A stretch of DNA of 64,000 nucleotides from Magnetococcales bacterium (GTDB taxonomy: Bacteria; Pseudomonadota; Magnetococcia; Magnetococcales; UBA8363). The position numbers and the translations under genes are program-made. Numbering within the stretch: position 1 is the first letter of the stretch; each line of letters starts with the position of its first letter. Below, one piece after another: positions 38,032-47,360 of this stretch. The DNA is taken from contig JADFYU010000009.1 of the NCBI GenBank assembly GCA_015232865.1, forward strand, positions 1 to 64,000, given 5' to 3'. The notes under the pieces were generated by a model. It was given only the letters and a program-made list of their open reading frames with translations, did no database searches and was not told the DNA's origin.

Positions 38032-39993
38032 CTATTTTTCAGACGCTGATCTGGTTTTGCTCATGGAAAAATAGAACCGGCATCCTTCCCCCGGTCGGCT
38101 TTGACAGCGGATGGTTCCGTCCAGGGTCTGGGTGACCAGATTATAGACGATGTGCATGCCGAGGCCGGAGCCACCCTGATTGCGTTTGGTGGTAAAAAAT
38201 GGGTTGTAGATTTGGTTGAGCTGTTCAGCGCTCATACCGATGCCGTTGTCAGAATATTCAAACGCTATCCGCTCTTCATGGTCGGTGACCAGGAGGGTGA
38301 TCTGGCCGTTTTTTACCGTTTCGAACCCATGAATCAAGGAGTTGAACACCAGATTGGTGACAATTTGGGCAATGACACTGGGAAAACTTTTGACCATCAG
38401 CTTTTCCGGGCATTCAATGGTCACACGGTGGCCGGTCCGCTTGAATTTTGGTTTCAAGCTGCTCATCACCTCATCCAGATAGATCTTCATGTCAAAAACC
38501 CGCAGCTCCTCACTGGAGCGGTCGATGGCCACCTGCTTGAAGCTGCGAATCAAATGGGCGGCCCGATTCAGGTTGATATGGATCAAGGAGGCCGACTCTT
38601 CGACAACAGCTAAAAATTGTTGCAACTCAGAGCGCTTCAAGGTGTTGCCAGTCAGGTTGTTTAGACATTTTTTAACCTCCTTTTCCAAATAGGAGGAGGC
38701 GGTAATGCCAATGCCGACCGGGGTGTTGATCTCATGAGCGACCCCGGCGACCAGTTCGCCCAGAGAGGCCAGCTTTTCTGATTCGATCAGTTGTGACTGG
38801 GTTTGTTTGAGTTGCTCGATGGATTGATAAAGCTCCTGTGTCCGTTGGAAAACCCGACGCTCCAACTCCATGTTCAACTTGGAGGCCTCCTCCTCCATCT
38901 GTTTATGCACGACCACGGCGGCCAGGGTATTGGCGATTATTTGTAAAAACTCAACCTCTTCCGGTTGCTGCGAATGTTCCGCATCCACATAGAGGCTGAT
39001 GACGCCATACAGTTCGTTGCCAAACATGAACGGTACACAATAGTGACCATGATCCTCCAAGCCATCATAATGAACCGTATGCCGTGCATCCATTGAGCTG
39101 GTAAAGATGATCCTTTCCTCCTTGGCAGCCAAACCACAGAGACAATGATCCTTGGAAATTTCACTGCACAAGGTCAAAATCGGTTTTGGAATCCCCTCCA
39201 TAGCCATCATGATCAACCGATCGCTTTCTTGATCAAACAAAAAAATGGCTCCTTTGTTTTGGACGGACAACCAGGGAATGGAAAGAATGATGCGCAGCGC
39301 CTCTTCCAACAACGCATCCATGGTGTAAGAGGAGATGGTCGCTTGCAAAAGGGCAGCGACGGCGGTTTTTGACTGCTGATCCCGACGACTGCTCTCTTCG
39401 GCCTGTTTTCTCTGAAAAATCTCCGCTTGTAACGACTGATTGGCAAAATCCAGCTTCTCCTTTTGAATGAGGAGTTTGTTGGCCTCCCGACGACGATGAT
39501 TGCTTTGATGGATCACATAAAGAAATAGACTTAAAATCAATAAGGCCGAAACGGTGTATTCCAAAAAGATGGAGTAAAACTCCACTCGGCTCTGTCGCGT
39601 GCTTTTGATAAGGGTGATGGTGGCTTGACCGCTGTAGGAGTAGGAGAGATTTTTTTCGAAGGTTTTTGTCTTCGAATCGGTTTTTGGATTGGAATAGGAG
39701 CCTAAAACAAAACCGTTTTTGCTGGTGACTCGAACCTCCTGGACATTTTCGACGCCCTTGGCCCACTCTTTTAAAAAATCACCGATGGCTTGATAATTGC
39801 CCTGTATCAGATCTTCGGTGACGACGGTATGAATCAGATCCAACTCGGTTTGCGATTGCTTTTTGAAAAAATCCTGTTGATGCAGATTAAAACGGTGGAT
39901 ATTAAAGAGGACAATACCGATCAAAACCAGCAGAAGAAACAGAAAGAACGGCCAGGGACTGTTTTTTAGACGGGAAAAATATAGCGTTGACAT
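38032..39993 (-). CDS. Membrane sensor histidine kinase with GAF domain
   Basis: A 653-residue sensor. Two membrane helices (about residues 13-34 and 146-166) bracket a periplasmic region, followed by a coiled coil, a GAF domain (about 205-365), the dimerisation domain with His420 in V-A-H-E-I-N-T-P, and the HATPase domain with an N-box (V-F-N-S-L-I-H), D-N-G-I-G-M and G-G-S-G-L-G-M. It is coupled by a one-base overlap (TGATG) to the upstream PhnD-like binding protein, which probably presents the ligand. No response-regulator gene is adjacent. Confidence 0.92.
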   Translation of the reverse strand: MSTLYFSRLKNSPWPFFLFLLLVLIGIVLFNIHRFNLHQQDFFKKQSQTELDLIHTVVTEDLIQGNYQAIGDFLKEWAKGVENVQEVRVTSKNGFVLGSYSNPKTDSKTKTFEKNLSYSYSGQATITLIKSTRQSRVEFYSIFLEYTVSALLILSLFLYVIHQSNHRRREANKLLIQKEKLDFANQSLQAEIFQRKQAEESSRRDQQSKTAVAALLQATISSYTMDALLEEALRIILSIPWLSVQNKGAIFLFDQESDRLIMMAMEGIPKPILTLCSEISKDHCLCGLAAKEERIIFTSSMDARHTVHYDGLEDHGHYCVPFMFGNELYGVISLYVDAEHSQQPEEVEFLQIIANTLAAVVVHKQMEEEASKLNMELERRVFQRTQELYQSIEQLKQTQSQLIESEKLASLGELVAGVAHEINTPVGIGITASSYLEKEVKKCLNNLTGNTLKRSELQQFLAVVEESASLIHINLNRAAHLIRSFKQVAIDRSSEELRVFDMKIYLDEVMSSLKPKFKRTGHRVTIECPEKLMVKSFPSVIAQIVTNLVFNSLIHGFETVKNGQITLLVTDHEERIAFEYSDNGIGMSAEQLNQIYNPFFTTKRNQGGSGLGMHIVYNLVTQTLDGTIRCQSRPGEGCRFYFSMSKTRSASEK

Positions 39994-40844
39994 CAGAGGA
40001 TGCCCGCCTTTTTAAGATCGCTCAGAATGGACTGAAGGTTTTGATAATCCGATGGATTGGCTGGCACCAAGGCGGTGATGTTTTTCTTGATTCCAATCAG
40101 TATGTTCCGACCCTTTTGGGTTTTGTGCAGGTCTAACAGAGCGGACCTGAGTTGGATGATCAGTTGAGCGGGAAGATCCGGTCTGGCGATAAAGGCGTGT
40201 TCGGAAATGTTGGGGGTCGAGGCCAACACCCGCAGTCCTTGGCTGGCAAATTGTTCAAAAACCTCCTCTTTGACCGCGCCGGCATCAAAATCTCCCGATA
40301 AAACCCCCATGGCAACGTTGTTATGGTTTTTGAGAAACTGGAATCGTTGCAGTTTATCGGTGGTAATACCGGCTTTCAGCAGCATGTGTCGGGGAATGAG
40401 ATGGCTCATGGTCGATTGACGATCTCCAAAGGCGAACCGTTTCCCGACCAGATCACTGAGTTGAGCGATGGAGCTCTCCTGGCGAACGATGATCTTTCCC
40501 TGAAAAAATGGTCTTCCATCCATCTCCAGGCGGGCCAATATGGGCAGATTTTTACTCTTTTCCAAGAGGGCGATCAGCGAAGCGGGGCCAAAAAAAGCGA
40601 TATCAACCTGATGATCTTGAACATGCTGAATATGCTCTTCGTAACTCAGTCCCACCCGCACCTGAACCGGACGCCGGACGATGGTCTCCAGGTAACGGGC
40701 CAGGGGTTGAAACCGTTCCATAAGCTCGGAAACCGGCAGGTAGGGGTGTACTCCCAATATGAGCGGAGAGGATGCCCGGGCCGACAGGGGGGTGAGAAAA
40801 AGAGCTAAGCAAAAAATCAGGCTGGCAATCCGACCGACATTCAT
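39993..40844 (-). CDS. PhnD-like periplasmic binding protein paired with the kinase
   Basis: A 283-residue protein with a signal peptide (residues 1-24) and the PhnD/PtxB-type fold: L-I-L-G-V-H-P-Y opening, D-I-A-F-F-G-P-A-S near residue 90, and G-D-R-Q-S-T-M-S-H in the anion-binding region. Relatives bind phosphonate, phosphite or other anions for ABC uptake. No permease or ATPase genes follow; instead the stop overlaps the start of a sensor kinase, so the likely role is ligand recognition for signalling. Confidence 0.87.
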   Translation of the reverse strand: MNVGRIASLIFCLALFLTPLSARASSPLILGVHPYLPVSELMERFQPLARYLETIVRRPVQVRVGLSYEEHIQHVQDHQVDIAFFGPASLIALLEKSKNLPILARLEMDGRPFFQGKIIVRQESSIAQLSDLVGKRFAFGDRQSTMSHLIPRHMLLKAGITTDKLQRFQFLKNHNNVAMGVLSGDFDAGAVKEEVFEQFASQGLRVLASTPNISEHAFIARPDLPAQLIIQLRSALLDLHKTQKGRNILIGIKKNITALVPANPSDYQNLQSILSDLKKAGIL

Positions 40845-40956
40845 GAGAGACCCCCTTTATTCATTAAACCTAGTGAAGAATTTTTAATTTTCAAGTGGTT
40901 ACTTTCATAATCCTAAATTCGGCTGCAAAAAGACCGGTCGAACCATTGCTGGAATT

Positions 40957-42855
40957 TTATCGCTCTCCCCGCTCTTTTTTCAAAAAGGCATCAAACATCA
41001 GTATAGACCATAAAGCACCGTGATAATCATATTTTCCACTGACATGACGCTCCTCAAGAACCTCCAGGTAATCCATATCGAAAAGCCCGGTTTGAGCCAG
41101 ACGCTTGTCGGTAAAACAGCTCCGCAACCGTTTGCGCATGGGCTTTCTGAGCCACTCGGCGACCGGAATGTGGAACCCCTGTTTTTTTCGGTTTAAAATG
41201 CCGTGGGGGATCAGATCCTTCAGCCCTTTTTTGAACAGATATTTGCCCTCGCCGTCGTTCATTTTGAACTGGGGTGGCAGGTTGGCAATCCAGGAGACCA
41301 GGGTGTGATCGAGCAGGGGAACCCGGACTTCCAGACCGTGAGCCATACTGGCCCGATCAACCTTGACCAGCACCCTTCCAGCAAGAAATGTTTTAAAATC
41401 AAGGTATTGTATGCGAGATAGGGGGTCTTCCGGGGCATTTTTCTCCAGATCCCTGAAAACCTGCACGGCGTTGAACCCTTGCAGGTCCGACTTCATCTGC
41501 GAGTTGAACATTCGGCTGCGAATATCGTTGGAGGAGAGGGATACCCCGTGAAAATATCCGGCGGAGGTATCCATGCTCAACGATTGAAAGGTGGTCTTGG
41601 CTCGGAGCATCCGGGGTAAATTATCCGCTTTGGGATAGGCCCAGCCCATGGGACCGAAAAGAGAGGTTCGCATCCACTGTGGCAGGGTGGCCCGAACCTT
41701 CTCTTCGGCCATGAAAAATCGATATCGCTCATACCCGGCCAGGGATTCGTCTCCGCCATCACCGGAGAGTATCACCTTGACATGCTTGCTGGCCATCTGA
41801 CAGACCAACCAGGTGGGCAGGGCGGAGTTGTCGGCAAAAGGCTCGTCGTGGTGATAGGCGACTTTATCCAACAGATGATAGAGGCTGGTCGGGTCGGCCT
41901 GCTCAATCTCATGATTGAGGCCATACCGCTCCGCCAGTTGTCTGGCGTAGGGAGTTTCGTCAAAGTGTTGCTCGTCGAAAGAGACGGTAAAGGCATTGAT
42001 GGGATCGACGGAGGTTTGTGTCATCAAAGCTGAAACGGCACTGGAGTCGATTCCGCCGGAGAGAAAAGCCCCCAGAGGCACGTCGGAGACCATTTGCGAT
42101 TGGACCGAATCCCGCAATCGGTCGATGAGAATGGTGCTGGCCTCTTCCAAGGTGATCGAAGGGTCGGGGTTGAAGGCTAAATCCCAATAGGGGCGGGGTT
42201 TGCTCTCTCCGACCCCCCGCCGGACCGTCATCAGGTGGCCGGGGGGCAGCTTGTAGGAACCATTGTAGATGGTCCGGGGGTCGGGCACGTAGCCAAAGCC
42301 GAAATAGCATTCGATGCTGCGGGGGTCGAGGGTTTTATCCAGGTCCGGGTGGGCGGACAGCCCTTTGAGTTCCGAGGCAAAAATAAACCAGCCATTGGGC
42401 AAAAACGCATAGTGGAGGGGCTTGACCCCCAGGTGATCCCGCGCTACAAACAGGACCGATTTTTTTTTGTCCCAAATGGCAAAGGCAAAAATCCCCCGCA
42501 GTCGATCGACACACTGCTCGCCCCACTCCTCCCAGGCGTGGACCAACACCTCGGTATCCGAAAGGGTACGAAACAGGTGACCCAGGGATTCCAACTGGGT
42601 GGTGAGGGTTTTGTAGTTGTAGATCTCGCCATTGAAGACCACCCCGACCGTACCGTCTTCGTTGAACAACGGCTGGCCGCCGCCAGACAGATCGATGATG
42701 GACAGGCGGCGATGGCCCAGCCCGATACCGGCCTGAGCAAACAGACCGTCACCATCCGGCCCTCGATGACGAATGGCGTTGTTCATGTTGGCCAGAGCAT
42801 CCCGGTTGGGATTGCGTTGGCCGCGTATATCAAACAGTCCGACGATTCCGCACAT
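40957..42855 (-). CDS. asnB: Asparagine-synthase-type amidotransferase, exosortase-A/EPS-associated
   Basis: A 632-residue glutamine-dependent enzyme. Cys2 is the glutaminase nucleophile (M-C-G-I-V-G-L-F) with R-H-R-G-P-D-G following, and the synthetase half has the pyrophosphatase loop S-G-G-I-D-S-S. Length and N-terminus match the amidotransferase-1 type that travels with exosortase A and exopolysaccharide genes, rather than housekeeping AsnB; that subtype is from memory. It is the last gene of the cassette and overlaps the nucleotidyltransferase gene by 26 bases. Confidence 0.88.
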   Translation of the reverse strand: MCGIVGLFDIRGQRNPNRDALANMNNAIRHRGPDGDGLFAQAGIGLGHRRLSIIDLSGGGQPLFNEDGTVGVVFNGEIYNYKTLTTQLESLGHLFRTLSDTEVLVHAWEEWGEQCVDRLRGIFAFAIWDKKKSVLFVARDHLGVKPLHYAFLPNGWFIFASELKGLSAHPDLDKTLDPRSIECYFGFGYVPDPRTIYNGSYKLPPGHLMTVRRGVGESKPRPYWDLAFNPDPSITLEEASTILIDRLRDSVQSQMVSDVPLGAFLSGGIDSSAVSALMTQTSVDPINAFTVSFDEQHFDETPYARQLAERYGLNHEIEQADPTSLYHLLDKVAYHHDEPFADNSALPTWLVCQMASKHVKVILSGDGGDESLAGYERYRFFMAEEKVRATLPQWMRTSLFGPMGWAYPKADNLPRMLRAKTTFQSLSMDTSAGYFHGVSLSSNDIRSRMFNSQMKSDLQGFNAVQVFRDLEKNAPEDPLSRIQYLDFKTFLAGRVLVKVDRASMAHGLEVRVPLLDHTLVSWIANLPPQFKMNDGEGKYLFKKGLKDLIPHGILNRKKQGFHIPVAEWLRKPMRKRLRSCFTDKRLAQTGLFDMDYLEVLEERHVSGKYDYHGALWSILMFDAFLKKERGER

Positions 42856-43939
42856 CGAAACGCCACCTTCTGACCCATTTTCGGGTCAAATGAGAAAAGA
42901 GCAATCCAGGCGGCATTCGCAGCCAGTGAGAGCGGATGAACAGTAACAGCCAGGCCACCCAGGAGAGGGGATCTTTTTTTTCCGGATGACCAGGTACCAT
43001 CATACGTTCCATCAGGCTCTCCATCAGCCAGCCGACCCAAGGGGACGGGGCATCGACCTGGATGGTTTGTTTTACCGATTCAGAGAGTGGAGTAGACACC
43101 ATTTTCTCCCCCATTCGCAACGCATAATAGAGAGGCCGAGCCAAATTCAAGGTCCGGGCGCGGGGAATCAGTTCCTGCCAGAACGACGGCTGTTGACCAA
43201 AATGGCGAAACAGCCCGTCCAGATCGGTCAACCCCCGCAAGCCCTTGTCAAAATCGCTATCGTGAAACAGATGTACCACCGCATGTAGGGTCATGTCGAC
43301 GGCGGATAGGGTCCAGAGGTTTGTTTCCCCGGCCAGCAAAATCCGATCGGCCAGCAACAGGGAGGAGTCCGGCTTCAATCGTCCGGTCATCGGCAAAATG
43401 GCATGGTGGACATCCACCTCGGTCATCCGTTCGGTATGACGCAGGGGGGGAAGCTCATGCATCCAATCCCGATAGTAGCGTTGGTCGTAGGGTTCCAGCT
43501 TGACACCACTCCAGCCCTGCTTTACCAGTCGATCCTCGACCGTTTTCAGATCCTCTTTTCGACAGAGAATATCGACGTCCGCCACCAATCGCCCCTGAGC
43601 CATGGGCAGATCGGAGAGTAGATAGGCGGCCCCTTTAAGCAGGGTGATCGGAACATCGCTGCCCTTCATGGCCCGCTGAATGCGGTTGACCTCCCAACGC
43701 AACATGCGGGCATCCTCTTGGGCGACTATTCTGGCCCCGTCGAGATGATTTTGCACCTTGGTCGTCAACCCGTCGGTCAGCTTTTCATCCGTCAGCCGCC
43801 AGGCCAGACGCGACAGAAGCCCGGCCCGACGGGCCATGCGCAGACAGAGATCCTGCTCGTCGATGCTCAGGCTCAAAAAAAGGCGGGGATCTTTCCAGAC
43901 CGAGAGAAACTTTAAACCGGCTTGTCGGCTGCTGTTCAT
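42830..43939 (-). CDS. Nucleotidyltransferase family protein of the HPr-rel-A cassette
   Basis: A 369-residue protein with the NTP_transf_5-type pattern: L-L-K-G-A-A-Y near residue 97, then V-A-D-V-D-I-L-C carrying the two metal-binding Asp residues, and a following helix with D-H-A-typical H-T-E-R-M-T-E-V-D-V-H-H. Such proteins accompany HprK-related kinases and exopolysaccharide genes; what they modify is not known. It overlaps the sulfotransferase stop by four bases and the amidotransferase start by 26. Confidence 0.75.
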   Translation of the reverse strand: MNSSRQAGLKFLSVWKDPRLFLSLSIDEQDLCLRMARRAGLLSRLAWRLTDEKLTDGLTTKVQNHLDGARIVAQEDARMLRWEVNRIQRAMKGSDVPITLLKGAAYLLSDLPMAQGRLVADVDILCRKEDLKTVEDRLVKQGWSGVKLEPYDQRYYRDWMHELPPLRHTERMTEVDVHHAILPMTGRLKPDSSLLLADRILLAGETNLWTLSAVDMTLHAVVHLFHDSDFDKGLRGLTDLDGLFRHFGQQPSFWQELIPRARTLNLARPLYYALRMGEKMVSTPLSESVKQTIQVDAPSPWVGWLMESLMERMMVPGHPEKKDPLSWVAWLLLFIRSHWLRMPPGLLFSHLTRKWVRRWRFDVRNRRTV

Positions 43940-45648
43940 GGCTGTCTAACTTCCGAATCCGGGGGGGAGAGAGGAGGAGCCAACGGACCCAAGGCCTGGA
44001 GCAGGGGTTGCAACGGTCCTTCATAGTGCCGCCAACGACCGATCGAGCTGTTATAGAGGGGTTGGCGAACCTGGACCAGGCTGGCGGTACGGATGGAGCG
44101 GGGATTGTTGTAAAATTCCAGGCAACCGGACTCCCAGGGCAGATTGATTTTCTCCAGCAACCCTTTGAGGACCGTCTCCGGTTCTGCAACCAACGACTCA
44201 TAATCAACCTCGATCAATCGATTCGGCAAGACCGTCCGCCAGTGGTTCATCAAGCCGTCGTAAAGTCGGTAGTAGGCACCCAACTCGCCAAGGTCATAGG
44301 CATATTCATGACGACCGGAAAAATCCTGCATATAACAGCTCAGGCAGGTATCCACCGGCTCGCGACGACAATGGATGATGTGGGCGTTTGGGAATAACAG
44401 GTGAATCAGGCCGATAAAGAGAAAATTGTGCGGCATTTTGTCGGTAACGTAGCGGGCTTGGGAAAAGGGTGCGACCACGCTCTCTTCATAGGATTGAGCC
44501 AAATCCGACCATTCCGATCCCGAAAGATCGCTCACCCCCTCCGGGAAGCCCTTTTTGCTCTCGGTCAGGAGAGAGAATGTGTTGGCCATTCTCCACAGTT
44601 CGGACCGCTCCCCAGCCCCGCAGATCTGAGAATGGCTGGAGAGCATCTGTTCGAGCAGGGTGGTCCCGGAACGGGGCATGCCGAGAATGAACAGGGGGCG
44701 CTGACTGTCGCTGCCCAGACCTTTTCTTTCATGAAAAAGCTGGGCCGTGAACCCCTGCAAAATCCGAGCGAAAAAAGTGGCATCTTGACTGATGTGGTAG
44801 TCGTAACTCACTCGTTTAAGCCGATTGCCCCGTTGCAGATAATCAAATCCCCGTTGTCGTTCTCCCAGCCCCATATAGCCTTTGGCCAGAGAGAAAAGCA
44901 GATGAATTTGGTCGGCCTGCTCAAATTGCCCCTCTTCCAGCCACTGCTCCAGATTGAGCAGGTGGGTATCGCTGGGGTCGAAGGATTTGAGCTGAATCAA
45001 CCGTTGTTTGCCGCCTAAATCCTTGGGATTATGCTGAAGGGCCTGCAACAGCGCCTGTTCCGCCTCCTTAAACCGACCCAGCTCGGTCAATCCCCGACCC
45101 AAACCGACGTAGGCGGCGGACAAGGTCGGTCGCAGTCGGATGGCCTGCTCAAAACAGTCGATGGCCGCCTGGGTTTGATTCTCTTCCAGCAAGATATTGC
45201 CCAGATTCTGGAAGGCCGGAAAAAAATCCGGCGTCTGTTTGATGAGCTGTCTGAAACAGTCGATGGCCGCCTCTTTTTGATTCAACTGAACCAGTAGATT
45301 ACCCAGATAAAATCGGGTTTTAGGCAGATTCGGTTGCAGGGCAAGGGCCTGCTTGAACTGGTCAAGCCCATGCTCCAGGCGTTGGCACGCCACCAAAACC
45401 TGACCGAGAGAGCTGTGCAGATAGGGGCTGTCGGGGGTCAACGCCAACCCTTGCCGCAAAAGCCGAATAGCCGCCCCGGAGCGCTCGGTTTCCGCCAGAA
45501 TCAGAGCCAGTTGATGGAGTATTTCCGGGTGCTGCGGCCGGAACCATAGAACAAACCGGCAGTAGCCCTCCGCCAACCTGGTGTATCCCCTGTTTTGCAG
45601 CCGTTTGGGCAGAGAGATCAGCAACCGTTTCAGGCGGGAAACAATCAT
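43936..45648 (-). CDS. TPR-sulfotransferase fusion
   Basis: A 570-residue protein. Residues ~25-235 hold about six tetratricopeptide repeats (recurring A-I-D-C-F-x-Q-A-I-x-L-x-P pattern), and residues ~310-560 a PAPS-dependent sulfotransferase with the 5'-phosphosulfate loop P-R-S-G-T-T-L-L-E-Q and a later H-C-R-R-E-P segment. Enzymes of this layout sulfate proteins or glycans. It is coupled to the HprK-like gene by a four-base overlap, so sulfation of the locus product is a reasonable inference. Confidence 0.88.
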   Translation of the reverse strand: MIVSRLKRLLISLPKRLQNRGYTRLAEGYCRFVLWFRPQHPEILHQLALILAETERSGAAIRLLRQGLALTPDSPYLHSSLGQVLVACQRLEHGLDQFKQALALQPNLPKTRFYLGNLLVQLNQKEAAIDCFRQLIKQTPDFFPAFQNLGNILLEENQTQAAIDCFEQAIRLRPTLSAAYVGLGRGLTELGRFKEAEQALLQALQHNPKDLGGKQRLIQLKSFDPSDTHLLNLEQWLEEGQFEQADQIHLLFSLAKGYMGLGERQRGFDYLQRGNRLKRVSYDYHISQDATFFARILQGFTAQLFHERKGLGSDSQRPLFILGMPRSGTTLLEQMLSSHSQICGAGERSELWRMANTFSLLTESKKGFPEGVSDLSGSEWSDLAQSYEESVVAPFSQARYVTDKMPHNFLFIGLIHLLFPNAHIIHCRREPVDTCLSCYMQDFSGRHEYAYDLGELGAYYRLYDGLMNHWRTVLPNRLIEVDYESLVAEPETVLKGLLEKINLPWESGCLEFYNNPRSIRTASLVQVRQPLYNSSIGRWRHYEGPLQPLLQALGPLAPPLSPPDSEVRQP

Positions 45649-46586
45649 GGGGTTGCCTCGGTCGATTGTCGGCTGCTGGCCAGCAGATTTTCCACGGTTT
45701 CGACGGCATCGGCTAAATTGCCGTAGCGAAAATCAAAAAGCTCACACCCCCGAACAATCCGACCAACGGCGTTAAACCCGGCCCCGCCCAGGGTTTCATA
45801 ATTGAAGGCGTTGGCCGCCACCCGTAAAAAGGCATATTCTGGTGGAACCCGTTCCAGAATTGGCCTCTGACCTTCCTGATAATGGGGAAAGATCACCCAG
45901 CCGGGGCGGGCCAGCTCGGACATTTTTTCAACGCTGTCGCCGGGTGGTTTCAGATGGCTGACGGTTCCCTTGCGGGTTTTGGGGAATTCCGGTCCCAACA
46001 CCGCTTGGGCGTCAAACTCCCGAATGATTTCGATAGATTGATTCTTCAGGGCCACCGGCCTGGGTAGAGGGGCGATTTGACCATCATCGGGTCGAATCAA
46101 GGCAAATTCGTCGGAGAGCAGCCGCCAACCGCGCAAGGCCAACGCCGCACAGAGGGTGCTTTTGCCGCTGCCCGGTACACCGGGCAGAATCAAGGCTCGA
46201 TTCCCCTTAGCCACCACCGCCGTATGCAGAATCAAGAAATGGTTGGCCCGACCGGCAATGACAAAGTTCCACCCCCATTCAAACAGGGGCGGGGCGTGAT
46301 CCAAGGGAAACGGGGCCAGATGATTGACCCCGTCCATTTGAAAAAATACCTGGGGACGGATCAGTCGCCGATAGCCGTTGTTCTGGTTTAATTGCAGATG
46401 AAAATCGGCAATATCAGACCAGGGTGGTTGTAAAACGGGATGGTCGCCATAGAGCTGGTGTAGATAGTCTGAAAATCCCGGCACCGAACTTTTCAAGTGG
46501 ATATGAAAGGGGCCGGTCGCCCAGCGAAGCCCGGTTCCGGAGAGTTTGCTGGCCAGGTCTTGCCGGGAGAGATCCTTGATTTTCAC
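45645..46586 (-). CDS. HprK-related kinase (HPr-rel-A type)
   Basis: A 313-residue protein read from a GTG that overlaps the PqqD-like stop (GTGA). The nucleotide loop is L-P-G-V-P-G-S-G-K-S-T-L near residue 135, followed by L-L-S-D-E-F-A-L-I, which match the HPr Ser kinase/phosphorylase fold. The N-terminal domain of true HprK is replaced by an unrelated ~120-residue region, and no HPr gene is present, so the substrate is something other than HPr. Relatives occur beside PqqD-like proteins and exosortase/EPS genes. Confidence 0.87.
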   Translation of the reverse strand: MKIKDLSRQDLASKLSGTGLRWATGPFHIHLKSSVPGFSDYLHQLYGDHPVLQPPWSDIADFHLQLNQNNGYRRLIRPQVFFQMDGVNHLAPFPLDHAPPLFEWGWNFVIAGRANHFLILHTAVVAKGNRALILPGVPGSGKSTLCAALALRGWRLLSDEFALIRPDDGQIAPLPRPVALKNQSIEIIREFDAQAVLGPEFPKTRKGTVSHLKPPGDSVEKMSELARPGWVIFPHYQEGQRPILERVPPEYAFLRVAANAFNYETLGGAGFNAVGRIVRGCELFDFRYGNLADAVETVENLLASSRQSTEATP

Positions 46587-46891
46587 AGGTTTTCCGGCCA
46601 GACCAGTCCGAGTTGGTCCAGATCCTGGAGCAGAGCGGATAGCTGATGGACCACCTGTTCGTCCTCCGATCCCAAATCCAGCCGATCCAGCAGTTCGACC
46701 ACGGTGGCCGGAGCCGACTGCAACTCGGTGAGAATATCCGGGACCGGATCGTTTAGCAGGTGAGTCGTGCCAGAGCCGGTGTTGAAGAGTAGGCAGCCGT
46801 TCTCAAACCGCTGCCAGAGCAGGGGAGAGTCGGCCAGGAGAGTCCAGACGATAATTGAGCCTGAATCTGGTTGTTTATCTGTCGATCGCAC
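46583..46891 (-). CDS. PqqD-like peptide chaperone of the HPr-rel-A cassette
   Basis: A 102-residue PqqD-fold protein: an N-terminal strand, L-L-F-N-T-G-S-G-T-T-H-L-L-N, then helices with L-L-D-R-L and a C-terminal D-L-D-Q-L-G-L-V. PqqD-type proteins bind precursor peptides and present them to modifying enzymes. The start is probably the GTG at 46891, which shares one base with the stop of the small exported-protein gene (TAGTG); frames further upstream lack a better start. The fixed order small protein, PqqD, HprK-like suggests they act on the same polypeptide. Confidence 0.8.
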   Translation of the reverse strand: MRSTDKQPDSGSIIVWTLLADSPLLWQRFENGCLLFNTGSGTTHLLNDPVPDILTELQSAPATVVELLDRLDLGSEDEQVVHQLSALLQDLDQLGLVWPENL

Positions 46892-47340
46892 TAATAAAAA
46901 GAGGTCCAACAGGAGTCGGTGACCGAATAGTAGTTGGCGGCCGGGCCGACGTCACCAGAGGCAGAACCCGAGGCTCCCCATTTGTTGGCCGCATTGCCTT
47001 TGGAACCGTTTTGAGTGAGATAGGGGGCGCAGAAGTTGCCGGTGGTGGAGACCTTGCCCGGTCCGTCGCTGCCGGTCCAGAAGCTGTTGTTGTCGGCCAG
47101 AAATTTCAGACCGGTTCCCGGGTCGGCCGACTGGCAGCGCCCACCTGCCGGCTGACCATGGGCAGCCGTTCCGATACAGGGGCTGAGACTGGTCGCCGCC
47201 AGAGCGGCACCACTTTGCAGGGTGATGACGGCGGGAACACCGGCGGCCAATCCTTTGAGCAGTTTACGACGTCTGGCCCGCAGCTGATTCTCCGGGGTGA
47301 CTTCCGGTTGTTGAGGCGGTTCTGGGGGCAAATCGGCCAT
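46891..47340 (-). CDS. Small exported four-cysteine protein, candidate substrate of the cassette
   Basis: A 149-residue protein. Residues 1-20 are Pro/Gln/Glu-rich; R-A-R-R-R-K-L-L-K-G (21-30) and the hydrophobic stretch to A-L-A-A (residue 49) look like a Tat-type signal. The mature part has four cysteines (55, 69, 104, 144), is rich in Gly, Ser, Asn and Thr, and ends S-C-W-T-S-F-Y. AAGGAAAA precedes the ATG. I know no function. Its stop shares a base with the PqqD-like start, so it is the natural candidate for the protein handled by the PqqD/HprK pair. That is inference. Confidence 0.75.
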   Translation of the reverse strand: MADLPPEPPQQPEVTPENQLRARRRKLLKGLAAGVPAVITLQSGAALAATSLSPCIGTAAHGQPAGGRCQSADPGTGLKFLADNNSFWTGSDGPGKVSTTGNFCAPYLTQNGSKGNAANKWGASGSASGDVGPAANYYSVTDSCWTSFY

Positions 47341-47360
47341 AATGGTTTTCCTTAGGCTTT

